DNA of 64,000 nt from positions 9,208,613 through 9,272,612 of the forward strand of contig NC_016135.3 of assembly GCF_000005505.3 (NCBI RefSeq). Direction: 5' to 3'. The position numbers and the translations under genes were made by a program. The notes beneath the pieces are model-generated. The model was given only the letters and a program-made list of their open reading frames with translations. It did no database searches and was not told the origin of the DNA. Below are positions 1-12,078 of the stretch, in pieces. Numbering within the stretch: position 1 is the stretch's first letter; each line of letters starts with the position of its first letter. The DNA is from Brachypodium distachyon. Its lineage: Eukaryota > Streptophyta > Magnoliopsida > Poales > Poaceae.

Positions 1-997
1 GGGTATCAGAGACTGGACTAGTTTTCTATTTAGTAGCTTCCAGTACAACCACATGGTAATATGGGCTCTACCAGGATGGATGTAAGACATATGATCCTGG
101 ATCCGAGGGATTGTGCAGATGTAGCCGTGTAGGTGGGAACGTAGGTCCCTCAGGTGGTCTGGGTGATTATGATCTGAAAATTCCTGTAATCGATGCCGTT
201 GCTACTCTACCCTGAGGACAGCAAGGGATTAACACGTTGATTTCTTTGGGGAATGTGTACAACCTCTCGAGAGTGTGAAACTAAGTACTTAGCCGTGTCC
301 CCAGTTACGAACAATTATGAGCAACTAGATATTGGGGCTGTAAGGAAAGTCTCACTCATTCCAACTTCTTAAATAAAATGAATGGTTTGAACAGGGTAGG
401 GGCACTTGATGTTTCTACTCAATGTGCTCTAGGTTAATAGGAGCATGGGTGTTTCTACCCCGTGTCCATTAGTTAACAATATTGTAACACTCAATTGTAG
501 TAAGATAAACTATGTTTTGCTACAACGCCATAAAGCTTGAACCCCACTATACCTCAATCGCATATACTTGGTAGGATCTGTTATAACTTCCAGGTGAACT
601 TGCCAATTCATTCAAATGTATTGACCACGTAGGCCGCAATTAACAATGCAGGTGAATCAGACGAAGAGTGAGGTTCGTCGATGTTCTTTGGGTCATATGC
701 TTACATTCCAACATGCTCTCTCCTCTGGGAGTAGATGAGGCCCATTTTCTCTACCTTTCTGCTGCAGCTTTATGATACCATATTATCATGGTTTTGAACA
801 ATATTTGTTTATGCTAGCCTATGAGGTCATACAAGTTTGTAAGTACAATTTAAATTCTGGATGATACGATGTAATAAAGTACTTTTGACCTTTGTATCTT
901 GGTATTACATCTTGAACTGTGTGTGCTAGTGAGTCGATCCAGGGACTAACACAAATAAGCACAGAGATCGAACTCTAGTGAGGGGGCAGTCGCTTCA
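1..997 (+). repeat. Element A 5' LTR, 3' part only
   Basis: It ends in CGCTTCA directly before the primer site, as do the LTRs of C (21213) and H/G type. The last kilobase matches G's LTR (reverse complement of about 56207-57190) much better than A's own 3' LTR. No coding frame is apparent. Confidence 0.88.
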
Positions 998-999
998 GA

Positions 1000-1011
1000 T
1001 GGTATCAGAGC
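1000..1011 (+). other. Primer binding site, element A
   Basis: TGGTATCAGAGC, two bases after the LTR, is the usual plant primer site complementary to the 3' end of initiator tRNA-Met. The same 12-mer primes B, C and D. Confidence 0.92.
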
Positions 1012-1023
1012 AATGTGTTCCCT

Positions 1024-1492
1024 GTAGGAACATGACCATAGTTTGGATTAGGATAAGACAGACCAAAGACCAAACCTTAGGACTACTTCTTATCCCTATC
1101 TGATCTTTATATATATATATATATATATATTTGTTTCTTATCCCTAATCATCTGAACCTTTGCATCTATATCCTACATATGCATGACATATTTGTTGTTT
1201 TACCCCACATATACACCAAATACTATGCTTTATACCACATATGCATGTTTATTATATTATACCATAGATGCATGCTTATTTTATATACACCATACACCAC
1301 TAAAATCATGTTAAAATGTTACCCACATAATTATATGCATCCAATTTATATTGACATTTCCACCTTATTGTTAATGGTTATTACTTCATTCCCACTCTAC
1401 CACCTTTACCTTATTTTAATTTTTCCTTCATACATCCGATCATTTGATCATGTCACTGATACTCCCTTATCTATCTTCTTTGTTTTCTATAG
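1024..1492 (+). other. Candidate leader intron, element A
   Basis: The leader from shortly after the primer site to the ORF0 start is AT-rich. It begins CCT|GTAGGAA and ends in a pyrimidine run plus CTATAG directly before the ORF0 ATG. The same two borders occur in C (21240-21664) and B (15413-15780, minus strand), although the sequence between varies in length (469, 425 and 368 bp). Conservation of both borders suggests a spliced leader. This is inference without RNA evidence. Confidence 0.45.
1108..1131. repeat. (TA)12 microsatellite
   Basis: Twelve TA dinucleotides lie in A's leader; they are absent from the matching leader of C, so they expanded after the copies diverged. Confidence 0.95.
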
Positions 1493-2380
1493 ATGGGAAT
1501 CCCAACACCGTTCGGCAATGTACCGCCGTTCACCCGAGTCCACTACCCCTCCACGGACGACGACCAGTTGTTCAGTGCCCCTTTGGCGGCACTGTGTGCG
1601 TCTCTCGACCTGCCACCACCCAGGTTCAGAGGCCGCGTCGAGACCGCCGCACCCGAGGGATGGCAGCCCCGATGGGAGATTGAGGCGAAGATCCGCGGGC
1701 GTGAGATCGCGCCTGCTACACAGGATATCACCTTCATCGCCCCCTACCCCACCTTCGAACAAGGCCTTCAGTTCGCCATGTAGTGCGTCTTCACGCAGGT
1801 GTGCCGGGACTATCGGCACGAGTTCACCGAGACCTCTCCTTTCCATCTCTTTGGAAGGCGGGACCACACGTGCCAGGCCCTTCCAGCAGCCGACGACCAA
1901 GTGGTGTCCGAGGTGGCTGCCCAGTTCGAGAGCATGGAGAAGAACACCGAGGATCTGGAGATCTGCCTCGGTGAGGAGATGACCAGGACTGACGATGCTG
2001 AGAAGCTAGTCGGTCATTTGCTAGAAGAGAAGACCCAATGGCAGGAGGATAAGACTTTGCTACAGAACACCATCCTCAACATGGGAGACGCCATTGACCA
2101 GCTGACGTATGAGAGAGACCTGAACTGCTACTACTGCGAGCAGTTCAAGGCTTTCATTGAGGCAGCAGCCGCCGCCGCCGCAGAGCCCACCCCAGCTGCC
2201 GCACCGGCACCAGACCAGGCCCCACTTCCATCACAGGATCAGGTGGTGGTACCTCAGGAGGAGGTGCCGACTGAGGAGGAGGAGCCCCCGGTGGTCCACG
2301 AGATGGACACCCCTGCCACCAACACCCGCTCCAAGAGGAAGAGGGTGGATGGAGCCGCGACATTAGCCCCACCTCCCTAG
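1493..2380 (+). pseudogene. ORF0 of element A: extra frame upstream of gag
   Basis: A single frame of 295 codons is broken only by TAG at 1781-1783. It starts at the ATG directly after the putative splice acceptor. The first ~96 residues form a domain shared with B and C (PPFTRVHYP near the start, then DLPPPRFRGR and PTFEQGLQFAM). A Glu/Lys/Leu-rich stretch likely to be coiled coil follows, then an Ala/Pro/Glu-rich tail and a basic run (RSKRKR) about 12 residues from the end that could be a nuclear signal. I recognise no enzyme motif. From memory, an extra frame before gag has been reported in some rice gypsy elements (RIRE3/RIRE8 type); I could not check this. Function is unknown. Confidence 0.75.
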
Positions 2381-2673
2381 TCTCGATGCCTGCCAGTCTT
2401 TATTAGTTATCCATCGTTATCAGTTTTGTGAGTTAGTCATTGACCATATAATTTATGTGTATGGCAATGTAGATCGATTTGCATTCTCTTGTCCTATATT
2501 TTTTTTATGGGCAATATCCCATCATGAACAAGTGTGATTTGCTGAATTTTCCAAAACCTTTTTATGATTGATTGAGTGTATGATTGATATATGCTTGAGT
2601 TAACATCTTGTTGGGGGTTTAGATATCCTTAGCTCTATTCTATCTGTTTTCTCATCTATGCTGTCCTAAACAA
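2381..2673 (+). other. ORF0-gag spacer, element A
   Basis: AT-rich untranslated stretch between ORF0 and gag. It keeps the motif TTTCTCATCTATGCTGTCC just before the gag ATG, near-identical to the sequence before gag in C and B. No further feature seen. Confidence 0.6.
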
Positions 2674-2850
2674 ATGCCTCCAAGATGTGCCCCAACAACA
2701 ACAGCCACCACCACCACATCCATAGAGGGAATGGCCACCATGAGCACTATCATGGGAGTGGACACCGACACCGGCACGAGGGCAATGACCATGGCAAAGG
2801 GAACACCATGGGTCAGGGCAGTGGAAGCAACAATGAGAATAAGATAGCTA
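2674..2850 (+). pseudogene. Collapsed gag remnant, element A
   Basis: It starts with the family's gag start (ATG CCT CCA AGA, MPPR), then passes into CAC/CAA-rich repeats and straight into the protease region. The whole capsid domain and the zinc knuckle are missing; B retains about 350 codons here. A His-rich frame across this stretch is an out-of-frame reading of the repeats. Confidence 0.7.
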
Positions 2851-5083
2851 CAAACATCCTAAGGAACCCTATGAGAGTAAATTCACCAGGAGGAGAATTG
2901 ATAGCCGCCTATGACAGCTGCGGGCTAAGTTTAGAAAATAGGGAAACACACCTTCCCCACGGACCTGATAATAATAGGGTCCAAGGGTTTGGATGTCATC
3001 TTAGGAATGGATTGGCTGGCCAAGTATGAGGGACTCATAGATTGTGTCAGAAGGACCATCACCCTCACCACCCCAGAGAATAAGAGAATCCGCTTCAAGT
3101 CTGTTTTTGAACTTAAGAGACCTAAGGTCAATTCTCTTAAGGGGGGTTAGCCTGGACGAGGTTCCAGTGGTGAATGAGTATCTGGATGTTTTCCCCGAAG
3201 AGTTGCCAGGTATGCCACCAGACCGTGATGTAGAGTTTCTCATCGAGTTGATGCCTGGAAATGGACCCATAGCCAAGAGACCATATAAGATGGCTGCGGA
3301 TGAGTTGAAAGAATTGAAGAAGTAGCTAGCTGAACAATTAGCAAAAGGTTTCATCCGCCCCAGTTCATCACCATGGGGAGCACCTGTCCTGTTTGTGGAG
3401 AAGAAGGACAAGAGCCAGCGGATGTGTATCAATTATAGGTCACTAAATGAGGTGACGATAAAGAATAAATACCCCTTGCCTATCATCAACGATCTTTTCG
3501 ACCAGTTGGAAGGAGCCTGTGTATTCTCCAAGATCGATCCGCGATCAGGGTATTTTCAGCTGAAAATCCGAGAGATGGATATACCCAAGACGACATTCAC
3601 CACTAGGTATGGACTGTACGAGTATACCATGATGCCATTCGGTTTGACCAATGCACCTGCATACTTCATGAACATGATGAACAAGGTGTTCATGGAATGC
3701 TTGGACAAGTTTGTCATGGTGTTCGATGACATTTTGATCTATTCCAAGAGCAAGGAAGAGCATGAGCAGCATCTGCGCATGGTTTTGGAGAAGCTGAGAG
3801 CGCACAAGTTGTACGCCAAGTTTAGCAAGTGTGACTTTTGATTGTCAGAAGTCAGTTTCCTCAGACACATCGTGTAAGGGGCAGGAGTAGCTGTCGACCT
3901 AGCTAAGGTGACTGCTGTTACAGAATGGGAGTCACCCAAGAATGTTGGAGATATCCGCAGTTTCCTAGGACTCGCTGGATATTATCGGAGGTTCATTGAG
4001 AACTTCTCCAAGATTGCTAAACCCATGACGGAACTACTAAAGAAAGAGAAGAAGTTTGCCTAGAACGAGAAATGTGAAGAGAGTTTCCACGAGTCAAAGA
4101 ATAGATTGGTGTCCGCACCTATTCTTGTGCTACCAAACCTGCAAGAGGACTTTCAAGTTTATTGCGACGCTTCACGTCAAGGTTTGGGAGGAGTATTGAT
4201 GCAAAATGGAAAACTTGTAGCATACGCTTCGCGGGAACTGAAGAGCCACGAAGGCAATTACCCCACTCTTGATCTGGAATTAGCGTCAGTAGTGCACGCC
4301 TTGAAGACTTGGAGACACTATCTGATGGGAAAACACTGTGAGTTGTTCACGGATCATAAGAGCCTGAAGTATATATTCACCTAGAAGGAGTTGAACCTGA
4401 GGCAGCGGAGATGGTTAGAACTGATAAAGGATTATGACCTGAGTCTGCAATACCATCCTGGCAAGGCTAATGTTGTAGCCGATGCATTGAGCCGCAAGGG
4501 CTATATAAATGGACTGACAGCAGGAGAGTTACCGCTAGAGTTGTGCAAACAGTTCAAAGACTTGAGACTTGAGATAGTGCCTGAAGGACATCTGGCCACT
4601 TTGGAAGTACAACCCACGTTGCTGGACAGGATTAGAAAAGCACAAAAGGGCGATTCGGAAATAAATGCGATAAAAGAGAATAAACTCATGGGGAAAGCAG
4701 AAGATTTTCGTGAGGATGACCAAGGAACCATATGGTACGGTAAATGCATTTCTGTACCACAGGATCCGGAAATCAGAAAGCTGATTTTACAAGAAGCCCA
4801 TGATTCACCGTACTCAATCCACCCTGGAAACACAAAGATGTACATGGACTTAAAGGAAACATTTTGGTGGTCCGGATTAAAGTGAGACATCACAGAATTC
4901 ATTGCCTTGTGCAATATGTGCAGTAGAGTTAAGGCAGAGCACCAGAAACCGGCAGGATTACTAAGACCGCTGCCTATAACGGACTGAAAATGGGATAAGT
5001 TGGCATGGATTTTATCACCGGTTTACCAAGGACCAGATCGGGATATGATTCCATTTGGGTAGTGGTTGATCGTTTGACCACAC
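2851..5083 (+). pseudogene. Decayed pol of element A (PR-RT-RH-partial INT)
   Basis: Protease tail (NPMRVNSPGGE, then LGMDWLAKYEG after a frameshift), reverse transcriptase from about 3170, RNase H from about 4106 ([11 protein letters not shown]) and the integrase zinc-binding segment near 4800-4920 are recognisable. Stops occur at 3323 (TAG), 3839 (TGA), 4061 (TAG), 4382 (TAG) and 4882 (TGA). The RT catalytic loop reads [10 protein letters not shown] where relatives have [11 protein letters not shown], a 3-bp loss beside the catalytic aspartates. At about 5080 the sequence jumps from the integrase core to the end of the chromodomain region, deleting the catalytic core and chromodomain. It cannot make active enzymes. 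Confidence 0.88.
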
Positions 5084-5105
5084 CGAATCTCGAGGACGAG
5101 ATTCA

Positions 5106-5123
5106 TCTTAAGGGGGTTAGGTC
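5106..5123 (+). other. Polypurine tract, element A
   Basis: The purine-rich TTAAGGGGGTTAGGTC lies directly before the 3' LTR. The same tract precedes the 3' LTR in C (34139-34156) and H, and inverted in B and G. It primes plus-strand DNA synthesis. Confidence 0.8.
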
Positions 5124-8100
5124 TGTAACATCCCAAAAATTTCAAACTTTTACATGTGCATTGCATCCATGAGCATCATGCCACAATTGCATATTTGAAT
5201 TCAAATTTGAATCTCAAAAGGCTTTGGAAAGATTTTATTTCCATTTGAGCTTTCGATCTTCCAACCAATAGGGTTTATTTATAAAAGGGGTTTTATTGTA
5301 TAAATAAGCTATCCCATAATTTTTGGATAATTATTTGGAGTTGAAAAACTATTTTATTTAATAGTTATATAGCCCTAAAGGCATTTCTAGAGCAAATGTA
5401 ATTTTATATATTTTATTTTGAGGAGAAATTACTCCCAAAAGTTGAATCATGATAAAACATTATTTTACAAATTTTCTGGAATTTATTTGGACCAATTTGG
5501 AGTTCAAAATCAAAAGATATCAAAGAATTGAGAAAAGGAGAAAAAGAAAAAAAAGGGAGAAAACCGGACCGGCCCGGCCAAATGGGCCGAACCGGCCCCG
5601 TTCCGCGCGCCCGGACCGGACCGAGCCGGCCCGGTGCCACGCGCACCTGTGCTGAGCCACTGACGTGTGGGACCCACGCGTCAGGGTCGTCTTCCTCGTA
5701 AGGAAAGCACCCGCGACGCGCGCGCGCCTGCCGTTGTCGCCGCCGCGCGCCGTCTCCGCTGCAATCTCCTCTCCCGTCCTTCTTTCGGAGCCCCGAGCGG
5801 GTCCTTTTAAAGCTCTTGCCGTCCTCTCTTCTTCCCCTTTGGTTCCCCTCTCTCTTTTGTGCCCACGCCGACGAAATTTCTCGCCGTCGCCCGCCGCCGT
5901 CTCGAGCTCAACGCCGAACACCTAGTACGCCATGACGACGAGACCACACCTACCTCTTTGCTCTCCTCGCCGCCGTTCTTTTGACGCGAACCGTTCGTCT
6001 TTTGGTGCACTGTAGCCGTCGGAAGCCGCCCGCGCTGCCGCACTCGTCTCCGTCCTAGGCGAGCCGTCCGCCGTCCCCGAGCGCCGCCGACCGCGTCCCC
6101 GACCCTGCCTCAACGTGCCGCTCCGTGCCTGCACATCCCCACGCCGCCGCGGGAGCTCCCACGCCGGAACCCTAGGTGAGCCCGACCCCTCGTGGCCGTA
6201 GGATCTCGGCCAACGGCCGAGATTAGTTCTCACTTTTTATTTTTAATCGAACCGGTACCAACCAATCAGGAGCTGACACATGGCTCCGTTTTTATAAAAT
6301 GAAAATCTAATATTTTATCCCCCGTTTAATTAGATGGCAATTTTGCAGAAAAGCTCTTGTAACTTCAAAAGCTCATAACTTTTAAACCCTTTGGCCAAAT
6401 TTGACAAAATTGACCTTTTTGGAAAGCTCTCAACTTGTACAATCTTTTGGCACTGTCCAGTTTCAAATTTGAATATATGAATCACAGTCAATTTATAGAA
6501 TAGGGTTTAATGCCATTTAAATCATAACTAATTATTTAAAAATCCTTTTTAAATGAAACCAGTGCCCAATTTTTTTTTTAATATCCGCTGTCCATTGGGA
6601 CAGGGAAATAAATATTTTGAATTAAATTGTTTTGCAGATGCAAATAAAACCTTATTTTATGGTTTAAACCCTAGCTTTTGCTTTTTGTTTAAAACCCTAT
6701 GCATATGTTTATAATTACCAATGCTTAGGATCAGTTGATCACCCAAACAAAATAAATCAAATCATGACACATGTTTTGCATTGCATCATGGCATACTCTT
6801 TTCCATTTGATTGTATTGTATGTTTATATGTGTATTGTTTGTATTGTTTAGTTTTCTCGGAGAGCGAACTGTGTGATTGCGAAGAGTGTTTGAATAGCAA
6901 GGCAAGTTCACTTGACCATCATCCCATTATTTTATTACGCACTAGATTTTATTAGTTGCATTGTTGGGATTACTATTGTATCTATGCTATGCTATGATTC
7001 TCCTAGTAGTATAGGATACCTTTGCCATGACCTCACCACCAATTGCCATCGTGATAGTAAAATGCTATGCTATGAAGATATACGACGGTGGTATTATTAC
7101 AATGTGATACTATTGAATTACAATATGGTTTTCCTAGTGTATGGCAAAACAAGTAATTCAATGAACCGTCCTGGGTGGGCTGCTTTGAGGAAGTGGAGAT
7201 GTATGCGACGTCAGGTCCATTTCTACAGTCGTCTCGCCATTTCTATGGGAGCGCCTGCGTTGCAACTGAGGAATGCCACCCGGGGTAACCAGAGACTGGA
7301 CTAGTTTCCTGTTTAGTAGCTTCCAGTACAACCACATGGTATTATGGCTCTGCCAGGATGGACGTAAGAAATATGAACCTGGATCCGAGGTGACATCGGT
7401 ATGTAGCATTGTAGGTGAGGGCGCGTCCCTCAGGTGGTCTGGAGGATTATGTTCTGAAAATTCCTGTAGTCGATGCCGTTGCTACTCTACCCTGAGAACA
7501 GTAAGGGATTAACACGTCGATTTCTTGTGGGTAAAGTGTACCAGCTCTCGAGAGTGTCAAACTAAGTACTTAGCCGTGTCCCCGGTTACGGACAAATATG
7601 AGCAACTAGATATTGGGGCTGTGAGGAAGGTCTCACTCATTCCAATTTCCTAATAAAATGAATGGATTGAACTGGGTAGGAGCATTGATGTTTCTACTCA
7701 ATGTGCCTAGGTTAATAGGAGCATGGGTGTTTCTACCCGGTGTCCAATAGAATTCAAAACTATTTGATTAAAAATGATAGGATTGGACTATGATGCTTTT
7801 CTGCAAACAGCCAAATTATGCATGTACTTGGTAGGTCCTTTATAACTCTGGTGAACTTGTCAATACATTCAAATGTATTGACCACGTAGTGGCTGCAGTT
7901 AACAATGCAGGTGGATCTGATGATGAGTGAGGTTCGTCGTTATGTTGTGGGTCATGTGCTTACATTCCAACATGCTCTCACTGTGGAGTAGTTGAGGCCC
8001 TTTTGTTCTACCCTTTTCCGCTGCTGTTTTGATACATTGTTTTATGATGATGAAACAGTATTTGTTTTATGCTGGCCCAAGAGGTCATGCGAGGTTGTAA

Positions 8101-8255
8101 GTACTATTTAAATTCTGGATGATGCGATGTAATAAAGTACTTTTTACCTTTATTTCTGTATATTTCATCATGAAACTGTGTGTGCTACTGAGTCGATCCA
8201 GGGACTAGCACAGTAAGCACAGAGATCGAACCTTGGTAAGGGGGCGGTCGCTTCA
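5124..8255 (+). repeat. Element A 3' LTR (3132 bp)
   Basis: TGTAACATCCC start and CGCTTCA end. The middle (about 5560-6180) is GC-rich and full of chance open frames; AT-rich stretches flank it. A TTTTAAAG at about 5806 could be a core promoter, since a TTTAAA also occurs at a similar place in G. The first ~1 kb matches the G/H subfamily, but the last kilobase resembles B's subfamily rather than A's own 5' LTR. Confidence 0.9.
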
Positions 8256-8667
8256 AAATCACTCCAAATAAATTGCAACAAAATTTGTAAAATCATATTT
8301 TCATATGATCTAACTTTTCTGACAAGAATTTCCTAAAAATAAAATATTTAAAAATACTTTTGAACATAGAATAACCTTTAGGGCCTTATAGAATATCAAA
8401 ATAAATTGTTATTCGAAATAATTTCAAAAGCCAACAAATGGGATAGCTATATATATGCATTAAATCCCTTTTTATACCAAAACCCTCATGGGTTAAAATG
8501 CAAATTAATCAAAAGCAAGAACAAAGACTAAATTCAAATAAAAGCACTTTTGTAAAGGGTTTTCTGGGTTAATTTTTTAGGGTTTTCAAAGTGATTAAAT
8601 GCAAGGGTGACATGTTGCTTATGCAATGCAATGCATATGGAGAGTTTTGAAAATTTGGGATGTTACA
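8256..8667 (-). repeat. Element B 3' LTR, head fragment
   Basis: Reverse complement of the LTR head (TGTAACATCCCAAAT at 8667 going left). It is near-identical to the head of B's other LTR at about 36785-37175, and is truncated at 8256 by A. Confidence 0.9.
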
Positions 8668-8686
8668 GACCTAACCCCCTTAAGAT
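8668..8686 (-). other. Polypurine tract, element B
   Basis: CTTAAGGGGGTTAGGTC on the minus strand, adjacent to the 3' LTR head and identical to the tract of A, C and H. Confidence 0.8.
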
Positions 8687-8689
8687 GAA

Positions 8690-11600
8690 TCTCGTCCTCG
8701 AGATTCCTGTTGGTTAGCAAAAAGGTGTGGGTGGTCTTCTCGAAGATCATCCTCGCGTTCCCACGTAGCTTCTTCTTCGGTGTGGTGATTCCACTGAACC
8801 TTGCAGAATTTGATGGTCTTGGAACGGGTATGTCTTTCAGTTGTTTCCAAGATCCTGGTTGGTTTCTCTTCATAGGTGAGGTCGCTTTGAATCTCAACTT
8901 CATCAAGTGGAATTGTATCCCTTAGTGGCGTATCGGCCATTTTCGGGTGACATTTCTTTAACTGTGACAAATGGAATACGTCGTGGACACTCGTCAACAC
9001 TTTAGGTAAATCTAACTTGTAAGCTACCTCCCTTGGCGTGCTAAAACCTTGTAGGGAATCCCAAATCTCTTAACTCCGCATATCGGGGATACTCTGAGAT
9101 ACGTTCTGTCACCAACCTCATAGGTCACCTCCCTTCGCTTAGAATCCGCATAACTCTTTTGGCTGGATTGAGCTATCTTAAGCCTGTCTCGAATCAGCCT
9201 GACTTTCTCTTCGGCATCCTTTATCATGTCGGATCCGAATAGGCTACGGTCTCCTATACCATCCCATAGCAAAGGTGTCCTGCATTTCTTGCCATACGAA
9301 GCTTCGAATGGTGCCATTCCGATACTCGCTTGAAAACTGTTGTATGAGAACTCTGCATAGGGCAGATTCTCATCCCAGCTAGATCCATAGTCTAGAGCGC
9401 AAGCTCTTAACATATCCTCGAGGATTTGGTTCACTCTTTCTGTTTGTCCATCTGTCTATGGATGAAACGCTGTGCTAAACTGCAGTCTCGTGCCTAGAGA
9501 CTCGTGCAATTGTCCCCAAAATCTTGAAGTAAATTGGGTACCTCTGTCTGAGACGATCTCTTTAGGAACTCCATGTAGGCATACAATCCTAGACATGTAG
9601 CGTTTGGCCAACTATGCACTTGTATATGTGGTCTTTACAGGTATGAAATGGGCAACCTTGGTCAAACGGTCAACTGCTAGCCATACTGAATCATAACCAG
9701 ATCTTGTCCTTGGCAAGCCGGTGATGACGTCCATGCCTACTTTATCCCATTTCCAGTCTGGCACTGGCATTGGTCGTAGTAATCCAGCTGGTTTCTGATG
9801 TTCAGCCTTGACTCTACTACAAATGTCACACAAAGTGATATACTAAGCGATATCTCGCTTCAATCCTGTCCACCAAAACTTTTCTTTCAAGTCCATGTAC
9901 ATCTTGGTGTTCCCGGGGTGGATTGAGTATGGTGAATCGTGAGCTTCCTGTAGTATTAGCTTTCTGATATCGGGGTCTTGTGGTACACAAATACGCTTCT
10001 CAAACCGTATGGTACCTTGGTCATCCTCAATGAATCCTTTTGCCTTTTCGATAACCATATTATCCTTTATCACTCTAATTTCTGAGTCTTCTTTCTGGGC
10101 TTCTCTAATTCTGTCCAGCAAAGTGGGTTGTACTTCCATGTTGGCTAAGTAATCTTCCGGGACTATCTCTAATCTGAGATCCTTGAATTGCTCACACAAT
10201 TCAGCAGGCAACTCTCCAGCTGTAAGTCCATTAACATAGCCCTTGCGGCTCAAAGCGTCGGCTACTACATTAGCCTTGCCAAGATGGTATTGTAGATTCA
10301 AGTTATAATCCTTGATTAACTCTAACCATCTTCTTTGTCTCAAGTTCAACTCCTTCTGCGTGAATATGTACTTCAAGCATTTGTGATCGGTGAATAATTC
10401 ACAATGCTTTCCCATGAGATAGTACCTCCAAGTCTTGAGTGCGTGCACTACAGATGCTAGTTCGAAATCATGAGTGGGGTAATTTCTCTTATGATTCTTA
10501 AGTTGTCTTGATGCGTATGCTACGACTCTTCCTCCTTGCATCAAAACACATCCCAATCCTAGACGTGAGGCGTCACAGTACACTTGGAAATCTTCCAGTA
10601 AGTCGGGTAAAATGAGGATGGGTGCTGATACCAATCTCTTCTTCAAATCCTGAAAACTTTCTTCACACTTATCAGTCCATTCAAATTTCTTCTCCTTCAA
10701 AAGTTCAGTCATAGGTTTGGCTATCTTGGAGAAATTCTCAATGAATCACCTGTAATATCTGGCAAGTCCTAAGAAGCTGCGAACATCACCGACGTTCTTA
10801 GGGGCTTCCCATTCAGTCACCGCTGCAACTTTAGCGGGGTCAACAGCGACTCCGTCTCTTGACACAATGTGTCCCAAGAAACCTACTTTGGACAACCAAA
10901 ATTCACACTTGCTAAATTTGGCATAAAGCTTGTGTTCTCTAAGCTTTTCCATGATCAGACGCAAATGTTCTTCATGTTCTTCTTTGTTCTTTGAGTAAAT
11001 CAAAATGTTGTCGATGAACACTACGACAAACTTGTCCAAATATTCCATGAATACCTTGTTCATCATATTCATGAAGTATGCGGGGCATTGATTAATCCAA
11101 AAGGCATCACTGTGTACTCATACAAGCCATACCTAGTGGCAAATGCCGTCTTGGGTATGTCCACTTCTCGGATCTTTAACTGAAAGTAACCTGGTCGAAG
11201 ATCGATCTTTGAGAATACACAGGCTCCTTTCAATTGATCGAATAGATCATTGATTATGGGTAGTGGGTACTTGTTCTTTATCGTCACCTCATTTAGTGAA
11301 CGATAGTCTATGCACATCCTTTGGCTCTTGTCTTTCTTTTCCACAAATAGGACAGGTGCTCCCCATGGTGATGAGTTAGGGCGAATAAATCCTTTGGCCA
11401 ACTGTTCTGCGAGTTGCTTCTTCAGTTCTTTCAATTCATCTACAGCCATCTTATACGGTCTCTTGGCTATAGGTCCACTTTCAGGCAATAACTCGATAAG
11501 AAATTCCACATCACGGTCCGGTGGCATGCCTAGTACTTCCTCTGGAAACACATCCGGATATTCCTTCACTATCGGTACATCCTCTAGGCTAACCCCCTTA

Positions 11601-12078
11601 AGAGAATTGACCTTAGGTCTCTCAAGTTCATAGGTTGAATTGAAGCGGATTCGCTTCTTCTCCGGGGTTGTGAGTGTCATTGTCCTCTTGACACAATCTA
11701 TAAGTCCTTCATACTTGGTTAACCAATCCATTCCAAGGATCACATCCAAACCTTTTGATCCTAACACTATCAGGCCTGTGGGGAAGTTGTGTTTTCCAAT
11801 TTCTAGTGCCAACATTCGGCATTCATAAGCCATTATCATCTCTCCCCCAGGTGACTTCACCTTCATAGGGTTCACTAAGGTACTAGTGGTTAACCCATTC
11901 TTATGCACAAAATTCCTTGAGATGAAAAAATGCGATGCACCGGTATCAAACAGTACGAGTGCTTCAAAAGAATTTAGGCAGAAGATGCCGATTACGATAC
12001 CTTGCTCCTTCGTCATCTCCTCCACGTTGACGTGGTTCACATTGCCCTTCTGGAACGGGTTGGGCTTTGCTCCCGCCT
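8690..12078 (-). pseudogene. Decayed pol of element B (PR-RT-RH-INT-chromodomain)
   Basis: Pieces in order on the minus strand: protease with active-site DTGAS and RT through MCIDYRSLN (12040-11069); RT catalytic VFIDNILIYSK (11072-10746), where the second Asp of the usual FIDD is Asn; RNase H with YCDASRLGLG, and the integrase zinc-binding end (10712-9843); integrase core with [17 protein letters not shown] (9833-9612) and integrase C-terminal part (9434-9024); chromodomain CKVQWNHHTEEEATWE (9000-8680). Frames are broken by small indels and stops, including CAG-to-TAG changes before LAKRY and in the HPQTDGQ motif. A deletion removes part of the integrase tail near 9030. Confidence 0.88.

Larger units (their letters stand above)
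1..8255 (+). mobile_element. Element A: Ty3/gypsy chromovirus (Tekay/Del-like), 5' end outside window
   Basis: The order 5' LTR (end only), tRNA-Met-type primer site, ORF0, gag remnant, protease-RT-RNase H-integrase, purine tract and 3' LTR reads left to right. Homology to the chromodomain elements G and H puts it in the long-LTR Tekay/Del group. It sits inside the 3' LTR of B: the sequence right of 8255 is the reverse complement of an LTR head, broken at the point matching about 36785 in B's other LTR. The expected right target duplication is AAATC (8256-8260); the left copy lies outside the window. The element is dead: gag is collapsed, integrase is cut short, and several stops interrupt pol. 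Its two LTRs disagree in subfamily. Confidence 0.9.

Noticed and set aside
2685..3029. Histidine-rich 114-codon frame
   Set aside because: An out-of-frame reading of CAC-rich gag repeats that then runs into protease sequence; not a metal-binding protein.
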